Assembly (NCBI GenBank): GCA_026874595.1
Contig: CM049314.1
Span: forward strand, 955,318 to 1,019,317
DNA from: Sipunculus nudus
Taxonomy: Eukaryota; Annelida; Sipuncula; Golfingiida; Sipunculidae
DNA: 64,000 nt
Direction of reading: 5' to 3'
Shown: one piece after another, positions 24,801 through 35,837 of the stretch
How positions within the stretch are numbered: the stretch's first letter is position 1
Layout: every line of letters starts with the position of its first letter
The notes under the pieces: generated by a model
The model's input: only the letters and a program-made list of their open reading frames with translations
What the model was told of the DNA's origin: nothing
The model's database searches: none
Translations under genes and position numbers: made by a program

Positions 24801-26880
24801 GGATATAAAGGTTCTTTAGAAACCAACACTTAATGCTTTATAATTCTAGATGATAACTTATTGAAGGCAGGGACCCGGGATATAAAGGTTCTTTAGAAAC
24901 CAACACTAAATGCTTGATAATTCTAGATGATAACTTATTGAAGGCAGGGACCCGGGATATAAAGGTTCTTTAGAAACCAACACTAAATGCTTGATAATTC
25001 TAGATGATAACTTATTGAAGGCAGGGACCCGGGATATAAAGGTTCTTTAGAAACCAACACTAAATGCTTGATAATTCTAGATGATAACTTATTGAAGGCA
25101 GGGACCCGGGATATAAAGGTTCTTTAGAAACCAACACTAAATGCTTGATAATTCTAGATGATAACTTATTGAAGCCAGGGACCCGGGATAATAAGGTTCT
25201 TTAGAAACCAACACTAAATGCTTGATAATTCTAGATGATAACTTATTGAAGCCAGGGACCCGGGATAATAAGGTTCTTTAGAAACCAACACTAAATGCTT
25301 GATAATTCTAGATGATAACTTATTGAAGGCAGGGACCCGGGATATAAAGGTTCTTTAGAAACCAACACTAAATGCTTGATAATTTTAGATGATAACTTAT
25401 TGAAGGCAGGGACCCGGGATATAAAGGTTCTTTAGAAACCAACACTAAATGCTTGATAATTCTAGATGATAACTTATTGAAGGCAGGGACCCGGGATATA
25501 AAGGTTCTTTAGAAACCAACACTAAATGCTTGATAATTCTAGATGATAACTTATTGAAGGCAGGGACCCGGGATATAAAGGTTCTTTAGAAACCAACACT
25601 TAATGCTTTATAATTCTAGATGATAACTTATTGAAGGCAGGGACCCGGGATATAAAGGTTCTTTAGAAACCAACACTAAATGCTTGATAATTCTAGATGA
25701 TAACTTATTGAAGGCAGGGACCCGGGATAATAAGGTTCTTTAGAAACCAACACTAAATGCTTGATAATTCTAGATGATAACTTATTGAAGCCAGGGACCC
25801 GGGATAATAAGGTTCTTTAGAAACCAACACTAAATGCTTGATAATTCTAGATGATAACTTATTGAAGGCAGGGACCCGGGATATAAAGGTTCTTTAGAAA
25901 CCAACACTAAATGCTTGATAATTCTAGATGATAACTTATTGAAGGCAGGGACCCGGGATATAAAGGTTCTTTAGAAACCAACACTAAATGCTTGATAATT
26001 CTAGATGATAACTTATTGAAGGCAGGGACCCGGGATATAAAGGTTCTTTAGAAACCAACACTAAATGCTTGATAATTCTAGATGATAACTTATTGAAGGC
26101 AGGGACCCGGGATATAAAGGTTCTTTAGAAACCAACACTTAATGCTTTATAATTCTAGATGATAACTTATTGAAGGCAGGGACCCGGGATATAAAGGTTC
26201 TTTAGAAACCAACACTAAATGCTTGATAATTCTAGATGATAACTTATTGAAGGCAGGGACCCGGGATATAAAGGTTCTTTAGAAACCAACACTAAATGCT
26301 TGATAATTCTAGATGATAACTTATTGAAGGCAGGGACCCGGGATATAAAGGTCCTTTAGAAAACCAACACTGAATGCTTGATATTTCTAGAAGGTAACTT
26401 ATAGGAGACAGAGACCCGGTGTATAAAGGATCTTTAGAAAACAAATACTGAATGCTTGATAATTCTAGATAATAACTTATAGGAGGCAGGGACCCTGGAT
26501 AGAAAGGTTCTTTAGAAAACCAATACTGGATGCTTGATATTTCTAGATGGTAACTTATTGGAGACAGGTATTCAGGATATAAAGGTTCTTTAGAAGACTA
26601 ATACTGAATGCTTGACAATTCTAGATGATAAGTTATTGGAGGCAGGGACCCAGGATATAAAGGTTCTTTAGAAAAACAATACTGAATGCTTGATAATTCT
26701 ATATAATAACTTATTGGAGGCAGGGACCCGGGATTTAAAAGTTCTTTAGAAAACCAACACTGAATGCTTGTTAATTCTAGATGATAACTAATTGGAGGCA
26801 GGGACCCGGGATATAAAGGTTCTTCAGAAAACCCACACTGAATGCTTTATAAATTCCAGATGGTAATTTATTGGTGGAAG
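21861..26880. repeat. 77-bp satellite array, about 65 units
   Basis: Head-to-tail 77-bp units: GGTTCTTTAGAAACCAACAC, TAAATGCTTGATAATTCTAG, ATGATAACTTATTGAAGGCA, GGGACCCGGGATATAAA. The core (about 22650-26340) is very uniform and the edges are diverged. Variant units recur: GAAGCCAGGG...GATAATAAGG at about 23247, 25174, 25251 and 25789, and CACTTAATGCTTTATAATTC at about 24828, 25600 and 26137. A diverged three-unit block (GAAGGTAACTTATAGGAGAC onward) occurs at both edges, at 22460 and 26390. There is no meaningful ORF. Confidence 0.97.
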
Positions 26881-27330
26881 CTTTTGAGGTTCTTTGTTGT
26901 GGAACCATCTAGTTTGGCCTTACTCTGTTTTTCACAGGAACCCATTTTTGCTGATTTATCCTCACTGGATGGTAAGAAATATCTTACTAGGATTTAGTTA
27001 TAAAATACTTTCTGACTGATTGTATTTTTCAATAAAGATTATTACACTTACAAACATACAAACATCCTTACATAGGTACACAAACACACACATATATAAT
27101 GCATGCGCCGCTCCACCAGTAGAATATTATAACAAGTGACCCATGGGTCATGACGCTCAGCCGACTGACATGTTGACAAAATGCACAGGCAACTAATTAA
27201 GATAATGTAGGTGGCTTAGTTCATGCATATTGGCTTAAGTTAATCAAAACCCATAAGCACACCAGATTTGATGACAATCCATTCAGCTGTTCCTAAGGAA
27301 TATGGCCATTTATGTGTATTTGTATTATTT
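26881..27330. other. Non-coding, nothing recognised
   Basis: Single-copy-looking AT-rich DNA after the 77-bp array. No exon or RNA gene is visible. Confidence 0.4.
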
Positions 27331-27834
27331 CTGGAAATTATGCTTCGTAACTTCTAGAATATAGGTCACAGTGACCTAATTTCAGGGTTCTGAGGAGAAC
27401 TTTTGAGAAACCCTGGGGATATAAAGTTAGAAGATTCTAAGTCCAATGGATATGATATTTGCCCTGCTTTGGTCTCAAATTTTCAATTATTCTGGAGGGT
27501 GTTTAAAAGCCCCATAGTTCAGAGGATATGGGTAGCAGGGACCTCATTTTAGGTTTCCAAGGATCAAGGAGACTTCTCATGGACCTCCCTGGATGTCAAA
27601 TTAGAAGATTCTAGGTCCAATGGTTATGATTCGTGCCCTGCTTTGATATCAAATTTTCAATTATTCTGGGGGGGGGGGGGGGGGGGAGGGGGTATTTATA
27701 AGCTAAATAGGTTAGAGAATATGGGTTACTAATAGAGACCTAATTCACGTTTTCAAGGAGATTTTTCATTGACGTCCCTGGATGTCAAGTAAGAAGATTC
27801 TACCACCAACGGTTAAGATTTATGTCCTGTTAAC
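27331..27834. repeat. Degenerate tandem repeat of about 175-188 bp, with G-run
   Basis: The motif TAGAAGATTCTA(A/G)GTCCAATGG followed by GCCCTGCTTTG and TCAAATTTTCAATTATTCTGG occurs at about 27427 and 27601, and a third partial copy starts near 27789. The copies are clearly diverged. A run of 19 G, one A and 5 G (27668-27692) lies in the second copy and could form a G-quadruplex. Confidence 0.75.
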
Positions 27835-27856
27835 GGACGACCACATCTTTAAAGTT

Positions 27857-28711
27857 CGTAGTTCCCGTGCTTTCCGTGTTGAATTTGACGTGTAGTTCCC
27901 GTGCTTTCCGTGTTGGATCGTAGTTTCCGTGCTTCCCGTGCTGGATTTGACGCATAGTTCCCGTGATACCTGTGTTGGATCGTAGTTCCCGTGCTTCCTG
28001 TATTAGATCGTAGTTCCCGTGCTCCCCGCGTTGGATTTGACGCGTAGTTCCCGTGCTTTCTTGTTGGATCGTGGCTCCCGTGCTTTCCGTGTCGGACTTG
28101 ACGCATAGTTCCCGGGATTCCTGTGTTGGATCGTAGTTCCCGTGCCTCACGTGTTGGATCGCAATGTCCGTGCTTCCCGTGTTGGATTTGACGCGTAGTT
28201 CCCGTGCTTTCTTGTTGGATCGTAGTTCCCGTGTTTCCTGTGTTTGATCGTAGTTCCCGTGCTTTCCTTGTTGAATTTGACGTGTAGTTCCCGTGCTTTT
28301 CGTGTTGGATCGTAGTTTCCGTGCTTCCCGTGCTGGATTTGACGCGTAGTTTCTATGCTTCTCGTGTTTGATCGCAGTGTCCGTGCTTCACGTGTCGGAT
28401 CGCAATTTCCGTGCTTCCCGTGTTGGATTTGACGCGTAGATCCCGTGTTCCTGTGTTGGGTGGTAGTTCCCGTTCTTTCCGTGTTGGATTTGACGTGTAG
28501 TTCCCGTGCTTTCCGTGTTGGATCGCAGTTTTCGTGCTTCCCGTGTTTGATTTGACGCGTATTGCCCGTGCTTCCCGTGTTGGAATTGACGGGTAGTTCC
28601 CGTGCTTCACGTGTTGGATCGTAGTTCCCGAGCTTCCCGAGTTGGATTTAACGCGTAGTTCCTATGCTTCCCGTGTTGGATTTGACGCGTAGTTCCCCTA
28701 CTTCCTGTGTA
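27857..28711. repeat. Composite 28+34-bp minisatellite
   Basis: Two related sub-units tend to alternate: CGTAGTTCCCGTGCTTTCCG+TGTTGGAT (28 bp) and the same with an extra TTGACG at its start (34 bp). The shared core is TTCCCGTGCTTCCCGTGTTGGA. It is diverged throughout, with about 27-30 sub-units. The minus-strand frames are repetitive His/Gly/Asn/Thr-rich strings and I do not regard them as genes. Confidence 0.9.
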
Positions 28712-30584
28712 CGATATGACATTCATTTGATTAAGGTGATATGCTCCTTCACATGACTCATGTCCTTTTTAATCACAGACATCAAATATAAAAAAATTTG
28801 GAGCGATTGTCGAGCGCCTCACGCAATCGTACCTAAAATAGTCAAAACAGCGCCTCCTATGAACGCTTAGCTGAAATAAAAAAGGTCATCAGTAAATTAG
28901 AGTGGAAGCATGCAGAGAAAGTTAAATTGATATATTGCGTCCATTAATACAGAAGCGTTTAGAAGTAAGGTAACTATGTTTTGTTAGAACTGCTGTTATC
29001 GCCCAACTACCTTAAAATCAGAGTAATGAGTGTTTATTATAACCATTCCCCGTTTCACTTAGTGCAAAGATTAGTTTTCATACATTTGGAAGATTCAAAC
29101 ATTTTTTTTTACCTCTATGTCATACTTTATCATTTATTATGGGATATTCTTGCTAATATGAATACCTTGCTCTATTATTTTGCAAATCGAAAACTAGAGG
29201 GGAAAAAAGAATATATATCATGGACAAGAATGTATGATTCATTGAATAAAAAATAAGTAATTCAAAATATCTTTTTAATATTTTAACTGTACGCAAAGTG
29301 TAAAGATATGTGCGTAAATTGAACCACATGTGACAATGAATCGTTTTTTTATATAACATATATTCCAGCGTTTCTGGTGTGACACACACTTCAACACTCA
29401 ATGTATAACATGTATAACATAACATTCATTACATATTATGAAGAACGAACGATATAAAAAAAAGTATGTCAATTACATATAACGCGTTTTCGAGCTTACA
29501 CATTACAATTAACACATATTACAATGAAAAGATTACATTTGATTTAGTGTCTCTGCACAAGGTCATATCTTCATAAATAAAAAGAGGCTAAATTTGTTCA
29601 CGCAGAAATTCCCCCTTTCCAGAGTGGAAGGGCTACGTATAGAAGCACCCCATCCTTATCAAGAACCAGGGACGGATCAATGGGGACTGAAGGGTGTGGG
29701 GTGGGGGTGGGGGTGGATTTTACAGCTGCCATCCTTTCTTGGAGAAATTTCGCAGTTATGGGCCATTCCAAGGTTGATAGTCCCTTGGTGTAAACTGCTA
29801 ATCCTCCCTTCCCAGAACCCTGGACCCCTCCCTATGAACTACTCCGTATTGTCCAATTAGAAAAAGGCCATATGCGCTGTAAAATATTCAGTTATCGTCA
29901 CTACATCACATTGCATCGCACTATGTTAACGAGCACACATTTATAGCCTGTCGTGACCAAATACACAACTTAATTCGGTATAATGTTGCGAGTAATTATT
30001 TAAATTAAACATTGGGGTTTTGAAAAATGAAAACTGCTGAAATACGTTGGTGCCTAAAAATGGCCTATATGTCCTAAATGCAATGTGTAATATATTTATA
30101 AGTAAAATGTAATAAAAATATAATAATTTCATTCATATATTAAAACGTATTAACAAATTAAACACAAGGCTGGCTAACGTGACCCTTACGTATGATAATG
30201 TACATGAAACACTTTGATTTAACAGAACATGAAACAGATAACATAAAGATACAAACAATAATATATCTAATTTTAACATGACGGGTTACAAAATTCAAAT
30301 ATATTATTTTCTCTTCTAGCATAATATGTAAAAGTATAGGTTCGGCATTTTGTGTTTATGAGGTGATTGTTGTTTACAGCTTTAAAAAATCTGATGCTGA
30401 AATTTTAGAAAATTGATGGCAGCATATATGCAAAAAATTACACAAAGAACAATTCTTATCATAGTTTAAATAAAGGATCTATAAAGGAGAAGAAAATGTT
30501 TAAAAAATACATCTGAATTTAAAGGATACCTTTCAAACATACGGAAAATAACATACGGAAATAAACTCCGATTGTCGAATATAC

Positions 30585-30633
<49 letters not shown>

Positions 30634-30791
30634 TTTATATAAATATAAACGCATACATGTGTATGTATATGATAATACATGTATGATGAGTATCATTTTA
30701 TATTCAATGTATATATTAAATTTTAACGCATGTAATTAAATATACTTAATATAAAAAAAAAATATCTACCTTGATAAAAAAGGATAAAAAA
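28712..30791. other. AT-rich non-coding DNA with AT microsatellite
   Basis: No exon, RNA gene or element could be supported. A G-rich stretch with GGGTGGGGGTGGGGGTGG lies near 29697-29714, and an AT run at 30589-30630. Short open frames here have no recognisable domain. If the two carboxypeptidase terminal exons belong to one gene, this stretch is intronic for the longer transcript. Confidence 0.4.
30589..30630. repeat. (AT)n microsatellite
   Basis: About 21 AT dinucleotides. Confidence 0.95.
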
Positions 30792-31120
30792 TCATATATT
30801 ACCTACAACCAGAAATACCATCGTAACCACGAGCATTTCTAATATAAAACAACATGTCATGTGACTGGCTGCGTCACCAGGTGGGTTCGTGTCTACATAT
30901 TGTTCGGTGGTGGACGGTTGTCCAGTGTTTGTTGTAACTGTCTGCATTAAATGCCGCGCCACTGCTTTTAATCCCTCAAACAGCTCTTCCCCGCACGGAG
31001 CGATCACTTCTGGTGGTTGAAGAAACCCATTTTCTCCTTCATCCCGAAGCTCAACCCCAAACGAGTACTTCACCTGAGCTGCTCCTTTCATCCAGTCAGG
31101 TGAGCCACCTGAGTAGGCGT
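30792..31120 (-). CDS. M14 zinc carboxypeptidase, terminal exon with hydrophobic C-terminus
   Basis: On the minus strand the acceptor CTTTGTTTCAG precedes the exon at 31120. Its first two bases (AC) complete a Tyr codon with the T ending exon 38235-38319. It reads (Y)AYSGGSPDWMKGAAQVKYSF, GVELRDEGENGFLQPPEVIA, PCGEELFEGLKAVARHL. The Tyr at the junction aligns with Tyr248 and the Glu in VELRD with catalytic Glu270 of bovine carboxypeptidase A. The 255 equivalent is Pro, so there is no sign of the Asp that gives B-type (basic) specificity. After the domain comes a Thr-rich linker, NPPGDAAS, and a hydrophobic end (CCFILEMLVVTMVFLVVGNI) with a stop at 30792. This resembles a GPI-anchor signal or a terminal membrane helix. 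GTAGGTAATA near the end could also be a splice donor, so the very last residues are less certain. Confidence 0.78.
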
Positions 31121-31261
31121 CTGAAACAAAGGTATGAACGAGAGGGTAGCCAGGTGCTTCACCTATGTGTTTCCCTTTTTAAAGCGCTACATATCCACGA
31201 AGCTGCGATAATAAAATGCATATATCCGTCATATTTGCCGGTGCATTATGGTCAACTAATA

Positions 31262-31575
31262 GTCCCCTAAAATATCGGTGTACGCTTACCTACGACAAGA
31301 CACGACCTGCAACTGCCCAAAGCCCGGGCAATCGTGAATAGTCCAGTAAAATCACGGTGTGCGCTTATCTACGACAAGACACGACCTGCAACTGCCGAAA
31401 GCCCGGGCAATCGTGAATAGTCCTGTAAAATCACGGTGTACGCTTATCTACGACAAGACACGACCTGCAACTGCCCAAAGCCCGGGCAATCGTGAATAGT
31501 CCAGTATAATCACGGTGTACGCGTATCTACGACAAGACACGACCTGCAACTGCCGAAAGCCCGGGCAATCGTGAC
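31262..31575. repeat. 79-bp tandem repeat, 4 copies
   Basis: Units start at the CGGTGTACGC motif at 31276, 31355, 31434 and 31513, exactly 79 bp apart. Each contains CTACGACAAGACACGACCTG and CAAAGCCCGGGCAATCGTGA (with the palindrome GCCCGGGC). Copies are nearly identical and lie in the intron between carboxypeptidase exons. Confidence 0.95.
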
Positions 31576-31696
31576 ATGGTCGCAGGACGAGTCACAAATC
31601 ATTACAAGGTAAATCAGACGTAAGTAGGTATTCTGTACAAAATAAAATCTCTCTGCAGCTGGTTGAATCGTTGGAAGTTAGCAGGAAATCTCAAGC

Positions 31697-32338
31697 AGTC
31701 TTAAATAAGGCGCAGAATAATGTACGCTGTTCTTACGATCGCGTAACGCAGTTACAATAAGTTATATATAGTCTTAATTAAGGCGCAGAATAATGTACGC
31801 TGTTCTTACGATCACGTAACGCAGTTACAATCAGTTATATATAGTCTTATATAAGGCGCAGAATAATGTACGCTGTTCTTACGATCAATCAGTTATATAT
31901 AGTCTTATATAAGGCGCAGAATAATGTACGCTGTTCTTACGATCGCGTAACGCAGTTACAATCAGTTATATATAGTCTTATATAAGGCGCAGAATAATGT
32001 ACGCTGTTCTTACGATCGCGTAACGCAGTTACAATCAGTTATATATAGTCTTATATAAGGCCCAGAATAATGTACGCTGTTCTTACGATCGCGTAACGCA
32101 GTTACAATCAGTTATATATAGTCTTATATAAGGCCCAGAATAATGTACGCTGTTCTTACGATCGCGTAACGCAGTTACAATCAGTTATATATAGTCTTAT
32201 ATAAGGCGCAGAATAATGTACGCTGTTCTCACGATCGCGTAACGCAGTTACGATCAGTTATATATAGTCTTATATAAGGCGCAGAATAATGTCAGATGTT
32301 CTTACGATCGCGTAACGCAGTTACAATCAGTTATATGC
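31697..32338. repeat. 73-bp tandem repeat, about 9 copies
   Basis: Unit: AGTCTTATATAAGGCGCAGA, ATAATGTACGCTGTTCTTAC, GATCGCGTAACGCAGTTACA, ATCAGTTATATAT. One unit (about 31843-31897) has lost the GCGTAACGCAGTTACA part. Copies are otherwise nearly identical. Confidence 0.95.
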
Positions 32339-32572
32339 AACTAGAATCAGCGAACAGTCATAAGGTTTTGACAGTCAATTATGGCACGACCACATATGAC
32401 TTATCACATGGTAGTCTTTTAATAGTCTTTCGTTAGCCGTATGCCATTACTATACAGATATAATGACCTTTTCTGGTGCATTTTGTAGCATTTAAACGAA
32501 CAGGGCATGCAAGAACTCTCCAGCTGATCGTCAGCAAAAGCCTTTTGTCTGACATTCTCTCCTATTCAGAAC

Positions 32573-35390
32573 CTGCCATCGAAACTGTACATCTCTGAAC
32601 ATTGTGGAGAGCTTCGCCTACTAGGGGAGCTGTCTGTCCTTAATCTGCATGAAAGACGACTGGTTGGGCATGTGGTGCGGATTAAAGACATAAGCGACGG
32701 CGAAAGATAGACTTAAACAAAGGAAATATTGGACGGCCACGAAGATGTTATAAAATCATCCCTGGCATAAAAGTCACTGACGGCAGTGCTCTGAGAAGGG
32801 CTGTCCCAAACGGTGTGGTCATCCCTGGTATAAAAGTCACTGACGGTAGTGCTCTGAGAAGGGCTGTCCCAAACGGTGTGGTCATCCCTGGTATAAAAGT
32901 CACTGACGGCAGTGCTCTGAGAAGGGCTGTCCCAAACGGTGTGGTCATCCCTGGTATAAAAGTCACTGACGGCAGTGCTCTGAGAAGGGCTGTCCCAAAC
33001 GGTGTGGTCATCCCTGGTATAAAAGTCACTGACGGCAGTGCTCTGCGAAGGGCTGTCCCAAACGGTGTGGTCATCCCTGGTATAAAAGTCACTGACGGCA
33101 GTGCTCTGAGAAGGGCTGTCCCAAACGGTGTGGTCATCCCTGGTATAAAAGTCACTGACGGCAGTGCTCTGAGAAGGGCTGTCCCAAACGGTGTGGTCAT
33201 CCCTGGTATAAAAGTCACTGACGCAGTGCTCTGAGAAGGGCTGTCCCAAACGGTGTGGTCATCCCTGGTATAAAAGTCACTGACGGCAGTGCTCTGAGAA
33301 GGGCTGTTCCAAACGGTGTGGTCATCCCTTGTATAAAAGTCACTGACGGCAGTGCTCTGAGAAGGGCTGTCCCAAACGGTGTGGTCATCCCTGGTATAAA
33401 AGTCACTGACGGCAGTGCTCTGAGAAGGGCTGTCCCAAACGGTGTGGTCATCCCTGGTATAAAAGTCACTGACGGCAGTGCTCTGCGAAGGGCTGTCCCA
33501 AACGGTGTGGTCATCCCTGGTATAAAAGTCACTGACGGCAGTACTCTGCGAAGGGCTGTCCCAAACGGTGTGGTCATCCCTGGTATAAAAGTCACTGACG
33601 GCAGTGCTCTGAGAAGGGCTGTCCCAAACGGTGTGGTCATCCCTGGTATAAAAGTCACTGACGGCAGTGCTCTGAGAAGGGCTGTCCCAAACGGTGTGGT
33701 CATCCCTGGTATAAAAGTCACTGACGGCAGTGCTCTGCGAAGGGCTGTCCCAAACGGTGTGGTCATCCCTGGTATAAAAGTCACTGACGGCAGTGCTCTG
33801 CGAAGGGCTGTCCCAAACGGTGTGGTCATCCCTGGTATAAAAGTCACTGACGGCAGTGCTCTACGAAGGGCTGTCCCAAACGGTGTGGTCATCCCTGGTA
33901 TAAAAGTCACTGACGGCAGTGCTCTGAGAAGGGCTGTCCCAAACGGTGTGGTCATCCCTGGTATAAAAGTCACTGACGGCAGTGCTCTGAGAAGGGCTGT
34001 CCCAAACGGTGTGGTCATCCCTGGTATAAAAGTCACTGACGGCAGTGCTCTGCGAAGGGCTGTCCCAAACGGTGTGGTCATCCCTGGTATAAAAGTCACT
34101 GACGGCAGTGCTCTGAGAAGGGCTGTCCCAAACGGTGTGGTCATCCCTGGTATAAAAGTCACTGACGGCAGTGCTCTGAGAAGGGCTGTCCCAAACGGTG
34201 TGGTAATCCCTGGTATAAAAGTCACTGACGGCAGTGCTCTGAGAAGGGCTGTCCCAAACGGTGTGGTCATCCCTGGTATAAAAGTCACTGACGGCAGTGC
34301 TCTGAGAAGGGCTGTCCCAAACGGTGTGGTCATCCCTGGTATAAAAGTCACTGACGGCAGTGCTCTGAGAAGGGCTGTCCCAAACGGTGTGGTCATCCCT
34401 GGTATAAAAGTCACTGACGGCAGTGCTCTGAGAAGGGCTGTCCCAAACGGTGTGGTCATCCCTGGTATAAAAGTCACTGACGGCAGTGCTCTGAGAAGGG
34501 CTGTCCCAAACGGTGTGGTCATCCCTGGTATAAAAGTCACTGACGGCAGTGCTCTGAGAAGGGCTGTCCCAAACGGTGTGGTCATCCCTGGTATAAAAGT
34601 CCCTGACGGCAGTGCTCTGAGAAGGGCTGTCCCAAACGGTGTGGTCATCCCTGGTATAAAAGTCACTGACGGCAGTGCTCTGAGAAGGGCTGTCCCAAAC
34701 GGTGTGGTCATCCCTGGTATAAAAGTCACTGACGGCAGTGCTCTGAGAAGGGCTGTCCCAAACGGTGTGGTCATCCCTGGTATAAAAGTCACTGACGGCA
34801 GTGCTCTGAGAAGGGCTGTCCCAAACGGTGTGGTCATCCCTGGTATAAAAGTCACTGACGGCAGTGCTCTGAGAAGGGCTGTCCCAAACGGTGTGGTCAT
34901 CCCTGGTATAAAAGTCACTGACGGCAGTGCTCTGAGAAGGGCTGTCCCAAACGGTGTGGTCATCCCTGGTATAAAAGTCACTGACGGCAGTGCTCTGCGA
35001 AGGGCTGTCCGAAACGGTGTGGTCATCCCTGGCATAAAAGTCACTGACGGCAGTGCTCTGCGAAGGGCTGTCCCAAACGGTGTGGTCATCCCTGGTATAA
35101 AAGTCACTGACGGCAGTGCTCTGCGAAGGGCTCTCCGAAACGGTGTGGTCATCCCTGGCATAAAAGTCACTGACGGCAGTGCTCTGCGAAGGGCTGTCCT
35201 AAATGGGGCATAAACCTTTGAGAAAAAGGGAAGCAGGACTTGGACCTGAAGCGTCAAGCTCGCAAGGAGTGGAGACATGACATAACATCAACTGTAACCT
35301 GCCCATAATGGCGAAGTATTTGTGCAACTAACATTCGGCTGCGCTCCCACATTTAGAGTTACAGACGTCTTCGTCTATTCGATGATGATG
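32573..35390 (+). pseudogene. 3' end of a LINE ORF, interrupted by a 63-bp array
   Basis: Left flank: LPSKLYISEHCGELRLLGEL (32573 on) and ERRLVGHVVRIKDI (about 32650-32690), then after a frameshift GRPRRCYK (about 32731-32754). Right flank, from about 35205: KGKQDLDLKRQARKEWRHDI, then CATNIRLRSH and a short GAT repeat (35382-35393). LGHV.RM, GRP.+R+K, a KRQARK stretch and a final C..RI.L.SH, followed by a GAT-type tail, are in that order in the C-terminal region of many RTE-like LINE ORF2 proteins. The array 32758-35204 sits exactly between GRPRRCYK and the FEKKGKQ region. Family identity is by motif memory only; no RT palm is present, so this is a dead 5'-truncated copy. Confidence 0.55.
32758..35204. 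repeat. 63-bp array, about 39 units, open on both strands
   Basis: Unit: ATCCCTGGTATAAAAGTCAC, TGACGGCAGTGCTCTGAGAA, GGGCTGTCCCAAACGGTGTG, GTC. Since 63 = 21 codons, frames persist: plus strand VIPGIKVTDGSALRRAVPNG+V and minus strand MTTPFGTALLRALPSVTFIP+G. A single-base deletion near 33219 splits the plus frame (32815-33234 and 33255-35213). Neither product has a signal peptide, domain or start context that would mark a real gene. The plus frame is continuous with the flanking GRPRRCYK of a LINE ORF, which suggests the unit is LINE-derived coding sequence. Divergence between units is low. Confidence 0.95.
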
Positions 35391-35837
35391 ATCGAACGCC
35401 GAATCACATGGAAAGCCACAAGTATATAGCCACTGGTGGTCGTGCTTTGATCGCGAAATGTGCAGTCTTATAGTTTGTGTCACACTTTTTTGACTAAATA
35501 AACGCAGACAAGCACGACTGCTGTTTTCCGCGACTAGTCGTCGTCGGAGATGCTCGTAGCTTAGGTGTGTCTTGAGTGGTCAGAAACCGAGGTCATTTGC
35601 AAATATATATATATAAATACAGGCCAGGACTGAACTGATCTGATAGATATCTGACAGCTGATAGATATAGTGATCAGACTCAGATGACCAGTATCGATTC
35701 GTGCTATACTTTATTATATATGGTATAAATTATATATGCTATACTATTCTATATATGGTGCGTATGTAAAAAGACAGTTATAGTCAATAGAGATACGGTA
35801 TTCTCATCATCACAGCACGCACGTGTTTTTTCCGACC
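35391..35837. other. Non-coding, nothing recognised
   Basis: AT-rich sequence with short AT-rich near-duplications (TATATATGGTATAAATTATA region near 35710-35760). No coding evidence. Confidence 0.4.

Noticed and set aside
27830-28610. Minus-strand His/Asn/Gly/Thr repeat proteins
   Set aside because: Direct translations of the 28+34-bp minisatellite.
29668-29714. Similarity of GGGACGGATC to AGGAGCGGATCC near 21640
   Set aside because: Too short and degenerate to call a shared element without a genome search.
32713-35278. 650-690-codon open frames on both strands in the 63-bp array
   Set aside because: A unit length divisible by 3 without stops gives this automatically. Both strands are open, no start context or signal is present, and a 1-bp deletion breaks the plus frame. 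The possible coding signal is kept only as a finding.
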